Made by a program: the position numbers and the translations under genes. A stretch of DNA of 64,000 bases from Segatella baroniae DSM 16972 = JCM 13447 (GTDB lineage Bacteria; Bacteroidota; Bacteroidia; Bacteroidales; Bacteroidaceae). Every line of letters starts with the position of its first letter. The stretch's first letter is position 1. This document shows, piece by piece, positions 1-9,700 of the stretch. The notes under the pieces are model-generated. The model was not told the origin of the DNA, ran no database searches, and saw nothing but the letters and a program-made list of their open reading frames with translations. Location: contig NZ_AUFQ01000014.1 in the NCBI RefSeq assembly GCF_000426585.1, positions 1 to 64,000 on the forward strand, read 5' to 3'.

Positions 1-199
1 CAGACTCGTACACGGCGTGGTACTCACCATCAGGGAAATGCTTCTTCAAAAAGTCAAAGAGCGTCTTTGCGGAGGCTTGCTGCGGGTGCCTCTCTCTGTA
101 ACCCGACTCGGTCAGCACACAGACCTCCCAAGTTTTTGCGTGGACATCAATTCCTATGTAAATCTTTTGTCCCTTGAAGGAAATTTTGTTTCTTTGCAT
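1..199 (-). mobile_element. IS110-family transposase, N-terminal part (runs off window)
   Basis: The minus strand opens with ATG at 199 and stays open to the window edge (66 codons visible). The protein begins MQRNKISFKGQKIYIG and continues IDVHAKTWEVCV. The YIGIDVHAKTWEV pattern is the first RuvC-like acidic motif (DEDD) of IS110-family transposases, where the Asp is catalytic. Only the N-terminus is present, so integrity of the element cannot be judged. The neighbouring non-coding stretch and the broken lipoprotein gene at 392-1285 suggest that this is the transposase-proximal end of an insertion. Confidence 0.85.
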
Positions 200-391
200 A
201 TCGGTACGGTTCTAATTGTTTGTCATTTGTCGTTTGCACTACAAATATACAATCCAATTATTATCGTACCAACTCTTTCCTTGCAGACTATGAAAAACAC
301 CGCGGAGGCTTGCCATGCGGCCGGAGGCGCGAAGCCTCCGAAAAGCGAGGTCTAACTCGTCGCAATACGTTAGCCTTTGCAAACATAGTAA
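200..391 (-). mobile_element. Non-coding left end of the IS110 element, candidate bridge RNA region
   Basis: About 190 bp lie between the transposase start and the first in-frame codons of the interrupted lipoprotein. The stretch has no convincing gene. It contains a hairpin with 9-bp perfect arms, CGGAGGCTT (303-311) and AAGCCTCCG (332-340), around a 20-nt loop. In the IS110 group the non-coding end upstream of the recombinase encodes a structured bridge RNA; position and length fit, but the RNA itself is inferred. The outer boundary of the element is probably close to 391, because the lipoprotein reading frame opens just after a TAA at 389-391. Confidence 0.5.
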
Positions 392-1285
392 CTTGTCGTT
401 TTGCTGTGTTGGACTTCGTGCAGCGACGATGACGAGAAGACCGCTTACTCCAATGAAGGGGCTAAAACGGAAATCGGTAGAAAAATTGCAGAGAACAGCG
501 GCTTTGTAGGACACTTCTTCAAAGACACAGCCTACACGCTTTCGTCGGGGGTGCAGGCATGCGAGATGCAGTGTCTTTCCGAGACAGGCTTGGCAACCAA
601 GTTGTACATTTTCGAGGTGGCTCTCGAAACTAATGGGGTGACGATTGTTGCTTCTTCTCCCGACAATGGTTCTCAATTCGGAGTACAGCCCATGACATTG
701 CAGGCCAAGGCTTATGAAAGTTCTGTCGAACATGTGCTGGGGGCCGTAAATGGGGATTTCTTTGCAGGTGGAGGCACGCCTGGCGGCATATTCTATCGCA
801 AAGGCAAAGCCCTCAAGACGACGATGGCGGACGAAAAGTCCACCTTCTTTGCAATTACAAAAGACAAACAGGCTGTCATCGGGTCACACGATGAGTTCGA
901 CAAGATGAAGAACAACATACTGGAAGCCGTTGGTGGGCGGCATCGGCTGTTGCGAAACGGGCAGATTGAAGCGCAAACCAATACACAGCTGGAACCTCGC
1001 ACGTGTGTGGGAGTCACTGCGGGCAACATCGTTTACCTGATGGTTGTGGATGGTCGCAATTTCTGGAATTCAAACGGCATGACTTTCTCAGACATGTCGA
1101 ACGTGATGAAAGCCTTGGGGGTGAAGGACGCCATCAATCTGGATGGTGGCGGTTCGTCCACTTTTGTTATACGCTCAAAAGAAAACGAAGCGTCCGCCTC
1201 ATTTGCCGTGCGAAACTGGCCGTATGACTATGGAGGTCTGGAGCGTGCTGTTGCCAATGGATTGTTGATAGTAAAGGAAGAATAA
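392..1285 (+). pseudogene. NAGPA-domain (phosphodiester glycosidase) lipoprotein, 5' end lost
   Basis: The frame from 392 reads LVVLLCWTSCSDDDEK, which looks like the end of a lipoprotein signal (hydrophobic stretch, WTSC lipobox, acidic linker), but no usable ATG precedes it and TAA lies at 389-391. The rest is intact and contains NGDFFAGGGTPGGIFY, and NLDGGGSSTFVIR near the C-terminus, the signature of the NAGPA/DUF2233 family (N-acetylglucosamine-1-phosphodiester alpha-N-acetylglucosaminidase-like). The gene is followed 11 bp later by the LRR lipoprotein, so they were probably co-transcribed. The start was apparently cut off by the IS110 insertion. A TTG at 401 could serve as a start but would leave no signal n-region. 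Bacterial substrates of this family are poorly defined; next to a GH18 enzyme a GlcNAc linkage is a reasonable guess. Confidence 0.7.
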
Positions 1286-1296
1286 AGAAGAACGAT

Positions 1297-2703
1297 ATGA
1301 ATATGACAAGAATGAAACAAACGATAAAGGCCGGCATGACGGTTCTCTTCTCCTACACATTGTTGCATGCGTGTCAGGATTTCACAGACCACATGGGATT
1401 TGCTGTGCCAAAGGAAGAATTCAAATTCGGAAAAGACATCGTACAGCTTGGCTATCAGGAACAAGAGGCCGATTTGGAGATTTATGCCTCGGCTCCTTGG
1501 CGGGTCAAGACGGATGTTGCTTGGGTCGACATCGTCAAAGCCAATGATCTTGGCAATGGGCAATACAAAATGAAAGTGCAAGCCAATCCCTTGTTGACAC
1601 AACGGGAAGCGACGGTCACAGGTTGGATTACGACCGACCACACCTGGTCGCAGACGGTCATGCAGGAAGGAGTCGGCATGAAACTGGGTAAAAGTGCATT
1701 CATGGTTTCTGTATCAGAACAGAATATCAAAATCCCGTTTACCACAGTGGTGGACTATACATGTGTACTGCCCGACGATTGCGACTGGCTGGAATTGAAA
1801 AGCCAGCCGGCTGTCACGCCGGTCGAAGTCAATGAGTTGGAATTGGTGGTGCATGTCAAGAAGTTGACGGGAATGGAGGAGCGTAAGGTGGAGATTAGTC
1901 TGAACGGTAGCAATGGAATTTCTTTGCCGATACAGATTACGCAGTCGTCGAAAGTTGTTGAGTTGACCGATATAGACTATCTGAAAGAGTTTTACAAGAA
2001 TGCCAATGGGGCAAACTGGACTAAGAAATGGAACTTCAATGCTCCATTGAAGACGGATGCAGTGAATTGGCCCGGCGTGACTGTTGTAAACGGTCGCGTG
2101 AAAGAGATTGTATTCTTCACGCCAAACAATATCGTTGGGGACATAACTCCGTTGTGCCACTTGTCCGAATTGGTGACGTTGAAGTTCAAACATCAAAAGC
2201 TCACTGGTATTCCGGAAGAAATCGGGATGTTGGAAAAGTTGAATACTTTATGGATCATCGAATGTGCCGCAAAAGGCTCCGTCCCCAAAAGTTTGGCTGA
2301 TTGCAAGCAGCTGAAAGCCCTCAATCTTTCAAATCACCCGACGGCAACACCTGCGGGTTTTGTCAACTCTTTCACGGGAAACCTTGCCGACTTGCTAAAA
2401 AACGAGGCATTGCAGTCCATCAAGATTTATCTGAATGCCTTCACTGGAAACATTCCGGTATTACCTTTGGATGCAGAGGGTAGACCTACCGTTTGGAAAG
2501 ATCTGCGCGAACTCTATATATACAACAATCCGCTCAGTGGAGGGATTCCAGTCGGCTATGGTTACCTATTCAACCATGGAGCCACGGGCAATATTTCCAA
2601 TTGCGGATTGTCGGGCAAAGTGCCAGATGACTTGAAGCGCACCAGCTTTTATCAGCGGCATCGAACGTCCCTTTTTCTGAAAGGAAATTCATTGGAAGAG
2701 TAG
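1297..2703 (+). CDS. BACON plus leucine-rich-repeat lipoprotein
   Basis: 468 residues. The N-terminus has a signal with the lipobox LLHAC followed by QDFTD, so a lipid-anchored envelope protein is expected. Residues about 40-130 and 130-215 look like two BACON-type beta-sandwich modules (APWRVKTDVAWVDI, then a tandem stretch ending PIQITQSS). The C-terminal half, from about residue 220, holds leucine-rich repeats of the plant-like LxGxIP type (LTGIPEEIGMLEKL, FTGNIPVL, LSGGIPVGYG, LSGKVPDDL). BACON and LRR modules are common in Bacteroidetes surface glycan or mucin binders. It follows the broken NAGPA gene on the same strand and converges with the GH18 locus. A second ATG at 1312 is possible; the first has an AAGAAG upstream. 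Confidence 0.8.
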   Translation: MNMTRMKQTIKAGMTVLFSYTLLHACQDFTDHMGFAVPKEEFKFGKDIVQLGYQEQEADLEIYASAPWRVKTDVAWVDIVKANDLGNGQYKMKVQANPLLTQREATVTGWITTDHTWSQTVMQEGVGMKLGKSAFMVSVSEQNIKIPFTTVVDYTCVLPDDCDWLELKSQPAVTPVEVNELELVVHVKKLTGMEERKVEISLNGSNGISLPIQITQSSKVVELTDIDYLKEFYKNANGANWTKKWNFNAPLKTDAVNWPGVTVVNGRVKEIVFFTPNNIVGDITPLCHLSELVTLKFKHQKLTGIPEEIGMLEKLNTLWIIECAAKGSVPKSLADCKQLKALNLSNHPTATPAGFVNSFTGNLADLLKNEALQSIKIYLNAFTGNIPVLPLDAEGRPTVWKDLRELYIYNNPLSGGIPVGYGYLFNHGATGNISNCGLSGKVPDDLKRTSFYQRHRTSLFLKGNSLEE

Positions 2704-2767
2704 TTCTTCCATGGCGGCAAATCGGCAGTGGCAGCTGACACGGCGATGTTGCCTTGAATGTAAAAGC

Positions 2768-2806
2768 AAACACCCTGACAGATTGAGGCCTGCCAGGGTG
2801 TTTTAA
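2768..2806. terminator. Bidirectional terminator between convergent genes
   Basis: Perfect 10-bp arms AAACACCCTG (2768-2777) and CAGGGTGTTT (2794-2803) followed by a T run; A-rich on the other side. It lies between the LRR gene (+) and the DUF1735-LamG gene (-). Confidence 0.8.
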
Positions 2807-2833
2807 AGAGATTATTTAGAACCAAGTTTTGGA

Positions 2834-3970
2834 CTACTTGACAGATACGGGTGCATCCAGCTTCTTGATACTGAAGCCGTCTGTACGACCGGCGAGGCCT
2901 TTGGCCGCGTCTTTCACAACGCCGCCTTCAATCTTTTCCGTGCCGTTGAGCTTGTAGTAGAGCTCCAGACCGTCGGACTTGGGATCCACACCCAGCATGT
3001 TCTGTTTGATTTGGTTCTCGCTGCGGGCGACGCTCCACACGCGGATTTCGCTCATGCAGCCCTCGAACGGACGCTCGCCCCACGGAAATCCTTTGAGCTT
3101 ACCGATGTTGAAACCTACGTCGGCGTTGGGGTCGAAGCCCGTAATGTTCCAGGCCGACTCTGCCCACTTGTTGCCATTGAGATACATCACCGTCTTTCCG
3201 GATGATTGGTCGAACGTCAGGGCCAGATGATACCACTTGTTCGTCTGTAACTTTTCTGGAGCCTCATAGTGCTGACGGCCGGCAGCTTGAACGATACCCT
3301 TAGGTATACCGCCACCCGTATCTCCAATACGAAGAATCATAACACCCTCTGTACCAAGAACAGTGTTGTTACTGCCAAAGTATGTAGGATAGATGAGAGC
3401 TTCGTAGGTGAACGACTTGAAGAAAGTGCCGGCAGGGAACTTAACCGAAATATAGTCATTATTAAACTCCGCCACTTGGGTGATGGTAAATGGCTTGGCC
3501 AGGATGACAAACTCGATGTCGGTGCCCTCAATCGTGGGAACCGAACCGGAATGGAGCCGCACGGGCACGACGTATGACTTGCCTTCGACCAACTTGTCGA
3601 GGTTGCTCAATATCATCTTCACCTTGCCGGCAAACAACTGTCCCTTTTCGATGGTCGAAGCGGTCTGCTCCAACTTCACGTCCTTGGCGTCCAGTGCCAG
3701 ATAGTTGGTGCCGTACTTGGCATTGTAGTCTTTCACTACGCTTTCCTCGGCCACGGAGTAGGACACCGCCACCTCGGACGAATGCTTGTCGGAGAGCCGG
3801 CAGGTAAGCTCAACGTCCATCGTTGGCTTGTCTCCCTTCACCTCCACATTGTATTCCTTGTTCTCGAAATAAACCTTGGGCTTCAGCAAGTCGCTCTCGC
3901 TGTCGTTGCAGGCTGTCGGCAGAAACATCGCCAACCCCAAAGCCACATAGCTTAATATCTGCTTTTTCAT
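2834..3970 (-). CDS. DUF1735 plus LamG-domain surface glycan-binding lipoprotein
   Basis: 378 residues with signal MKKQILSYVALGLAMFLPTAC and Cys at about 21. Residues about 30-165 resemble DUF1735 (the N-terminal domain of BT_3987-like proteins): VYFENKEYNVEVKG and YVVPVRLHS. Residues about 170-370 form a LamG/concanavalin-like domain (KWYHLALTFDQSSGKTVMYLNG, FEGCMSEIRVWSVARS). Such proteins sit at the cell surface and help bind the glycan. It is the last gene of the minus-strand locus and follows the GH18 gene by 48 bp. No catalytic residues are evident, so a binding role is favoured. Confidence 0.85.
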   Translation of the reverse strand: MKKQILSYVALGLAMFLPTACNDSESDLLKPKVYFENKEYNVEVKGDKPTMDVELTCRLSDKHSSEVAVSYSVAEESVVKDYNAKYGTNYLALDAKDVKLEQTASTIEKGQLFAGKVKMILSNLDKLVEGKSYVVPVRLHSGSVPTIEGTDIEFVILAKPFTITQVAEFNNDYISVKFPAGTFFKSFTYEALIYPTYFGSNNTVLGTEGVMILRIGDTGGGIPKGIVQAAGRQHYEAPEKLQTNKWYHLALTFDQSSGKTVMYLNGNKWAESAWNITGFDPNADVGFNIGKLKGFPWGERPFEGCMSEIRVWSVARSENQIKQNMLGVDPKSDGLELYYKLNGTEKIEGGVVKDAAKGLAGRTDGFSIKKLDAPVSVK

Positions 3971-4018
3971 TGTTTCTTTCGTGTTAAATTAATAGATATA
4001 CAGAGATTGCCAGCGGCT

Positions 4019-5134
4019 TTATTTGCCCTGCTTGGCCTTCCATTCGTTGAACACTTTCTGGTTGATCTGAATGGCCTGACGCATCCACTTGTAGTTGGGC
4101 GTGTTGTCGTAGTCGTTGTCAAAGCGATAAGCGCCTACGCCACCCTTGTATCCCTTCGACGGCATGGACGCAGCCTGTTCGAGCAAGCGACCGCCCCAAG
4201 AGAAAGAAGATTCGAAGTTTTCGGTCGTGATGATACTCTTCGGGTCGATGTCGTAGTTGTCGAAATAGGTGAAACGGCCATAAGACTGATCAATCCAATA
4301 GTCCACGTAGCCATCGAGTTCTTTGGTGAGACTTCCGAAGTGCCCGTCTACACAGATGAGTTTGTGCCCCTTGTGCTCGGGATCGCTCTTCGGGCCAATA
4401 TACTTGTTCATCTCCTTGATGAGATAAATCAAATGCCTGTCGTAGCTCAATGTACCGTCCATGTCGAAGACGCCACTGCCGATTTCCCAGTCGATGTCGT
4501 AGCCGTCCCAGTCGTTGGCTTCGAGAGAGTCGCAGAGGGCCTTGGCGAACTTGGCCAACGCCTGATAGTGGTTGTCCGATTCAAACTTTCCATCGAAGCC
4601 CCAGAACTTCCAGCGTGCTTTCTTCTTGGCCTCGTTCAATCGCTCTTCATCATTGTGCCAACCCTCCTTCTCGGCCTGTTTCTCCACTTCCTGGTAGACT
4701 GACTCGGGCGTGCGGCCCTTGCCGATGTACGACAGCAGGGTCACTTCGAGCAGCTTGGTGCCCTTCACTTTCTGCACAAACTCCTTGTCGGCCTTCTGCT
4801 CAGGCGTGATGGTGAAACGGTTCGGCGCGCCACTCCACATAGAGACGATGTCCATGCTGTCGGGCATGGAGGTGAGATAGCCGCGGCGATAGGTGCCGGC
4901 CGGCGACCAGTTGGAATACCAGCCGAAAGCCACCGGGCGCCCATAGTTGACGGCCGTCTGCTTGTAGGCGCGCAAGTCGGCGTAATATTTCTCGCTCTTG
5001 GCGTTGTTGAGCGTGTTGAATCCGCCCACGTGGTCGAAGTCCTTGGCTTCGGGTTCGGTCATGTCGGAGCAGGAAGTCGCAACGAATCCGCCCAGCAATG
5101 CCAACAACAACGTGTAATATTTGATTTTTTTCAT
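4019..5134 (-). CDS. GH18 endo-beta-N-acetylglucosaminidase-type lipoprotein
   Basis: 371 residues. The signal ends in ATSC (Cys about 22) followed by SDMTEPE, indicating lipid anchoring and probable surface display. The GH18 active-site motif DGYDIDWE is at residues 210-217, with Glu217 as the expected acid/base and two upstream Asp residues present. The sequence around GFGWYSNWS-like residues 69-76 and YWIDQSYGRF also fits the EndoS/EndoF/BT_3987 branch, which cuts between the two core GlcNAc residues of N-glycans. Its place after SusC and SusD and before a DUF1735 protein matches the known Bacteroides high-mannose N-glycan locus. The specific substrate is inferred from this context; chitin-type activity is the alternative. 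Confidence 0.88.
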   Translation of the reverse strand: MKKIKYYTLLLALLGGFVATSCSDMTEPEAKDFDHVGGFNTLNNAKSEKYYADLRAYKQTAVNYGRPVAFGWYSNWSPAGTYRRGYLTSMPDSMDIVSMWSGAPNRFTITPEQKADKEFVQKVKGTKLLEVTLLSYIGKGRTPESVYQEVEKQAEKEGWHNDEERLNEAKKKARWKFWGFDGKFESDNHYQALAKFAKALCDSLEANDWDGYDIDWEIGSGVFDMDGTLSYDRHLIYLIKEMNKYIGPKSDPEHKGHKLICVDGHFGSLTKELDGYVDYWIDQSYGRFTYFDNYDIDPKSIITTENFESSFSWGGRLLEQAASMPSKGYKGGVGAYRFDNDYDNTPNYKWMRQAIQINQKVFNEWKAKQGK

Positions 5135-5154
5135 TGTTCTTAGGTTTTAAAGCA

Positions 5155-6777
5155 TTATTTCCTATTGTCCCACCATAGGCGTGTGCCAGCCTTGTCCTGG
5201 CCGCCACGCAGCAGTTTGCGGGCCTTCTCCAGATTCTCCAGTTCTTCTTGCGAGGTGGCCTTGTTGGTCGGGAAGCGCATGCGGCGAATGCCGATGTTGC
5301 TGTCCACCTCGCCATTGCTGCCATTGCTGACCACCTTGTGCAGCTTGGGATAGCCCGTGCGGCGATATTCGCTCCAAGCTTCCTGTCCATTCGGATAGAG
5401 CGCAATCCACTTCTGAATCATGATTTTCTCCAGTTTCCTTTCGGTGTCACCCTCCCATTTGACGGAAGCCTGGCTCACCGGAACCTCTTCTACGGAAATA
5501 TAGGGTGAATACATCGTCATCTTGTACTGCATCGGCTCACGTGTAGAGTTCATGTAGTCATTCAATTGCGAAGCGGGAACACCATTTTCCTCAAACGACA
5601 TGGCGATACCTTGCTTGTAAAGTTCCTCTGCTGTTGCGCCGACAGCCCAGCCACGGAGCGCGGCTTCGGCCTTCAGGAAGTACACTTCAGACGCACGCAT
5701 CCAATAGGTCGGTGTCGTCGGAGGAATGTTGGGCTTCGAGCAGTCCTTGAAGGTCTTGTTACTGGGAAGCGAATGTCCCGTAGGAACGGCGCAGTACTTA
5801 CCTAACTTGCCCACATTGACAGCTTGGTAAATCGTTGACTGCGTAAAGTATTTGGGCAGTCGGGGGTCTTCGTAGCCAGCCAGGTAAGCAAACATCGACG
5901 AACCCATGCGACACTCGTTATACTGGTTGATGAGTACATCCAGGTTGTTCTTGAACACCAAGCCGGCTCCCTGCTCCATCTTGGCCTCATCCTCCTTACC
6001 TTTCATCACGCCATAGCGATGATTGATGGCCTGGAGGGCATACTTCTGCGACAACGCGGCGTCGGCGTAATACACGCGCATGGCCAGGCGCAACATCAGA
6101 GAGTTGGCATAAACCACCCAATTCTTGACGTTGCCGCCATACACGGCGTCGGCCTTCTCCAGCAACGTGGCACCGCCTTGGTCGACATATTTCGCCAGCA
6201 CGGCGATGGCGTCGGTGAGTTCGGTGAACATCGCCTTGTACACTTCCTCCTGATTGTCATAAGGAACGGTGATGAGTCCTTTGCCGGCTTCCTTGTAAGG
6301 AATGGGGCCGAACATGTCAGTGGCTTTGTGCCAAGCCGATATCTTGAGGATTTGCGCCAGGGCGAAAGCCTCCGGGAAAGCGGTCTCGGTCTTGCTCTTG
6401 ACGTCCTGCCACAACGGTATCATCGTGGAGTAGGCTTCCGTATAGGACGAAGCCACCCAGCCGTCACGCAGGAAATAGTTCAGGTTGTTGGGGCCGCCCC
6501 AGTTGTTGTTCTGTCCGAAATAGCCGCTCCAGCAGTCTGCCGCCAGGTTATAGGCCGTCTGGTATCTGTTGACGACATTGGTTCCATCGGCCTGCGTTCC
6601 CACGGGAACGACGCATTTCTGCATGGCTGTGATGGGACCTCCGACGGCGATTCCGTCCTTCAGCCCCTCCTCCGGAAGCATTTCAAACTCGTTGGTATTG
6701 ACTTTCTCGAAGTCACAGGACGTGAACATCGACAAAGCCAACAGTCCTATCATATATAGACATGTTTTCTTTTTCAT
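5155..6777 (-). CDS. SusD/RagB-family outer-membrane lipoprotein
   Basis: 540 residues with signal ending FTSC (Cys about 20) then DFEKVNTNEFEMLPEEG. The helical TPR-rich body and the patterns WHKATDMFGPIPY, YWMRASEVYFLKAEAALRGW and ALYPNGQEAWSEYRRTGYP are typical of the SusD-like_2 branch. It forms the lid over the SusC transporter encoded immediately upstream, 5 bp away, and should bind oligosaccharide released by the GH18 enzyme encoded downstream. Confidence 0.92.
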   Translation of the reverse strand: MKKKTCLYMIGLLALSMFTSCDFEKVNTNEFEMLPEEGLKDGIAVGGPITAMQKCVVPVGTQADGTNVVNRYQTAYNLAADCWSGYFGQNNNWGGPNNLNYFLRDGWVASSYTEAYSTMIPLWQDVKSKTETAFPEAFALAQILKISAWHKATDMFGPIPYKEAGKGLITVPYDNQEEVYKAMFTELTDAIAVLAKYVDQGGATLLEKADAVYGGNVKNWVVYANSLMLRLAMRVYYADAALSQKYALQAINHRYGVMKGKEDEAKMEQGAGLVFKNNLDVLINQYNECRMGSSMFAYLAGYEDPRLPKYFTQSTIYQAVNVGKLGKYCAVPTGHSLPSNKTFKDCSKPNIPPTTPTYWMRASEVYFLKAEAALRGWAVGATAEELYKQGIAMSFEENGVPASQLNDYMNSTREPMQYKMTMYSPYISVEEVPVSQASVKWEGDTERKLEKIMIQKWIALYPNGQEAWSEYRRTGYPKLHKVVSNGSNGEVDSNIGIRRMRFPTNKATSQEELENLEKARKLLRGGQDKAGTRLWWDNRK

Positions 6778-6782
6778 CGTTT

Positions 6783-9700
6783 TCAGAATTTAAACTTGAC
6801 ACTGAATCCATAACTCTTGAGGCTCGGCTGCATGAAATAGTCGTTGCCCTGTCCGTAGGTTCCTGTGGAAGAGGTCATCTCCGGGTCGAAGGGGGCCTTG
6901 CAGTAAATCATCCACGGGTTGGTGGCCACGAACGAAAGGGTGAGGTCGCGCAGCACGTTGTTGAACCAACGCGGATTGAACTTGTAGCTCAAGGTCAGTT
7001 CCTGCAAGCGGATGTTGGTGGCGCTGTAGGTGTAGTAGCCCGCAAGGTCGGTTTCGCCGGTCGCCGTCAGCGTGTAATACTTCTTGGCGTCGAAGCGTCC
7101 TTGGTGAGGAATCATCACGCCACCGGCGTCTCTGGCGTCGGCCGAAGCCTTCGATACGCCGAAGCGGTCAAGCAGTGCCTGGGTGGAAGAGGTGACAACG
7201 CCGCCGAAACGGGCATTGAAGAGGAAGCTCAGACCGAAGTTCTTATAGCTGAGCGAGTTGTTCCAGCCCATCGTGAAGTCGGGCGTCGTCTTGCCCAAGT
7301 AGATGGGATCCACGGTTTCGAGGTTGATACCGCCCGAAGAAGTCACGTTGACATAGCCCTGGTTGTCCTTGGCCAGCACCTTGCGTGCGTAGATGTCGCT
7401 GATGCTTCCGCCAACCTTCAGTATCACACGGCCCTTGTCTTTCGACACTTCCGGAATGTTGATGGGCTTCGGACTCTTCGGATGCACGTAGTCCTTCACC
7501 ATCTCCTTGATTTCGTTCACGTTCTTAGAGTAGGTCAACGAAGAGTTCCACTGCAAACCGCCGAAGTTGTCGTTGTAGCCGACGGTCATCTCGATACCAC
7601 GGTTTTCAACGTTGCCCGCCTGTAGATAAACGGCCTTGTAACCTGAGCTTTCAGGCAGTTCGCCGATGAATGTCTGGTTGTAGGTGTTGGATTTGTACCA
7701 TGTGAATTCCACGGACAGCTTCTTGAAGAAGCGTGCCGTCAAGCCCACTTCATACGACTTGGTGCGCTCGGCCTTGTAGTCGGTGAACGGATAGATGTCG
7801 GTCGACTTCAAGCTGCCGCCCACGAGCGGCGTCGTGATGGTGCCCGGTGTCATGCCCGAACGCGAAACGGGAGAGCCCACTTCGGTATAAGAGCCTCTCA
7901 CTTTGAGGTAGGAGATGAACTCGGGCAGCTTCACCATTTCCGAAACGATACCCGACAGACCCACGGAAGGATAGAAGAAAGACTCTTCCGAGGAGTTGAC
8001 CAGGCGCGAGTTCCAGTCGTTACGGCCGGTAAGCGTCAGATAGACCATGCTCTTCCAGCCCAGTTCGGCACTGGCAAAGGCTGCCACGTTGCGCACCTTC
8101 GAGTCGCCGCCGGCCTCACGGATCTTGCTGTCGGAGGGGTCGATGTTGGTCAGCGAAAACTTGTTGGGCAACAGCACGAGGTTGCCGCCGTAGCCACGGG
8201 TGAGCGAAGCGAAGTCGGAGTAGCTGTAACCCACGTTGGCCGCGAGGCTGAAGTCGCCGAAACGCTTGTTGATGTTGGCGATGGCGTCGATATAAGTCTG
8301 ATGGTCTTTGTAGTCGTAATACTCATAGAAGCCGTTGGGCTTGGCGAAGTATTCGTATGAAGAAGCGTAGACCTTGCGCTCGCTCGTCATGAACGTCCTG
8401 TCGAGACGCACACGGCCGGCCACGCTCAGCCAGTCATATATATTATAGGTGAGGCCCGCGTTGAACATATAGCGGTCCTTGTCGTCGGGAGCCAGGTTGC
8501 GGTAGGCCGTCCAGTAGGGGTTCTGGTTGGCGAAGCGGCCCTCTTGCACCGGCCAATACTGGGTCGGGAAATTGCGCACGACGTTGAAGCGCTCGAACGT
8601 CTTGATGTCTTCGAACGACTCGCCGCGGGGGAAGAGGTAGGCCGCCACGATCGGATTCCAGTATTCTCCCTGCGAAACCATGTTGTTGTCTTTCTGCTTG
8701 ACGTAGGATGCACCCAGGTCGAGCTGCACCTTGCCCTTGAACAACTTCGACGTGTTGCGGACGGTGAAGTTGTAACGGTCGTAAGTGTTGTTGGGCACAA
8801 TGCCCTTCGAGTTGGTCGAAGCCGCCGACACGAAGGTCTGGTTGAACTCATTGCCAGTGTTGACGGTCAACGCGTTGATGAAGTTCGTCCCGGTGCGGAA
8901 GAAGTCCTTCGCGGGATCGTAGCTGCTGGGAGTGGGCAGTTTCTCGCCCCAGCTCTCATACATGCCGGGCTTGTTGCCGTAGGTGTTCTGAAACTTGGGC
9001 ATAATCAGCGGCTTGCTGAAGTCGGCCGACGAAGAGTAGGAAATCTCCAGACGACCTTCCTTGCCCTTCTTCGTCGTGATGAGGATGGCACCGTTGGCCG
9101 CGCTGCTGCCATACAAGGCTGCCGCGGATGGGCCGGCCAGCACGTTGATACTTTCGATGTCCTCGGGGTTGAAGTCAGCAATGCCCTCGCTGCTCACACG
9201 GCCTTCGCCCATGACACCGCTGTCGGCCCCGCCGCTGAAGTTGAACAGAGGCATACCGTCGATGACGTAGAGCACGTTGTTGTCGCCGTCGATCGACTTG
9301 GCGCCACGCATGATGACACGGGTGGCTCCACCCACGCCGCTGGCGCTCTTCGAAATGCTTACACCGGCAATCTTACCGTTAAGAGAATTTACGAAGTTGG
9401 CGTCCTTGTTGCGGGTCAGCTCTTCGCTCGACACCTTCTGTACGTTGTAGCTCAACGCCTTCTCGGCGCGCTTGATACCCAAAGCCGTCACCACAACTTC
9501 GTTCAATACTTTCGAGTCTTCCGTCAGGGTGAGGCGGCGGCCAGCGTCGGCAGCCTTCACCTCCTTGGTGGCGAAGCCCACATAAGAAAATTCCAGCACG
9601 TCGCCGCGGTTGGTGTTGATGGTGAAGTTGCCGTCCACGTCGGTCACGGTCGCATTCTTCGTTCCCTTGACGCGAACCGAAACGCCCGGCAGGCTCTCGC

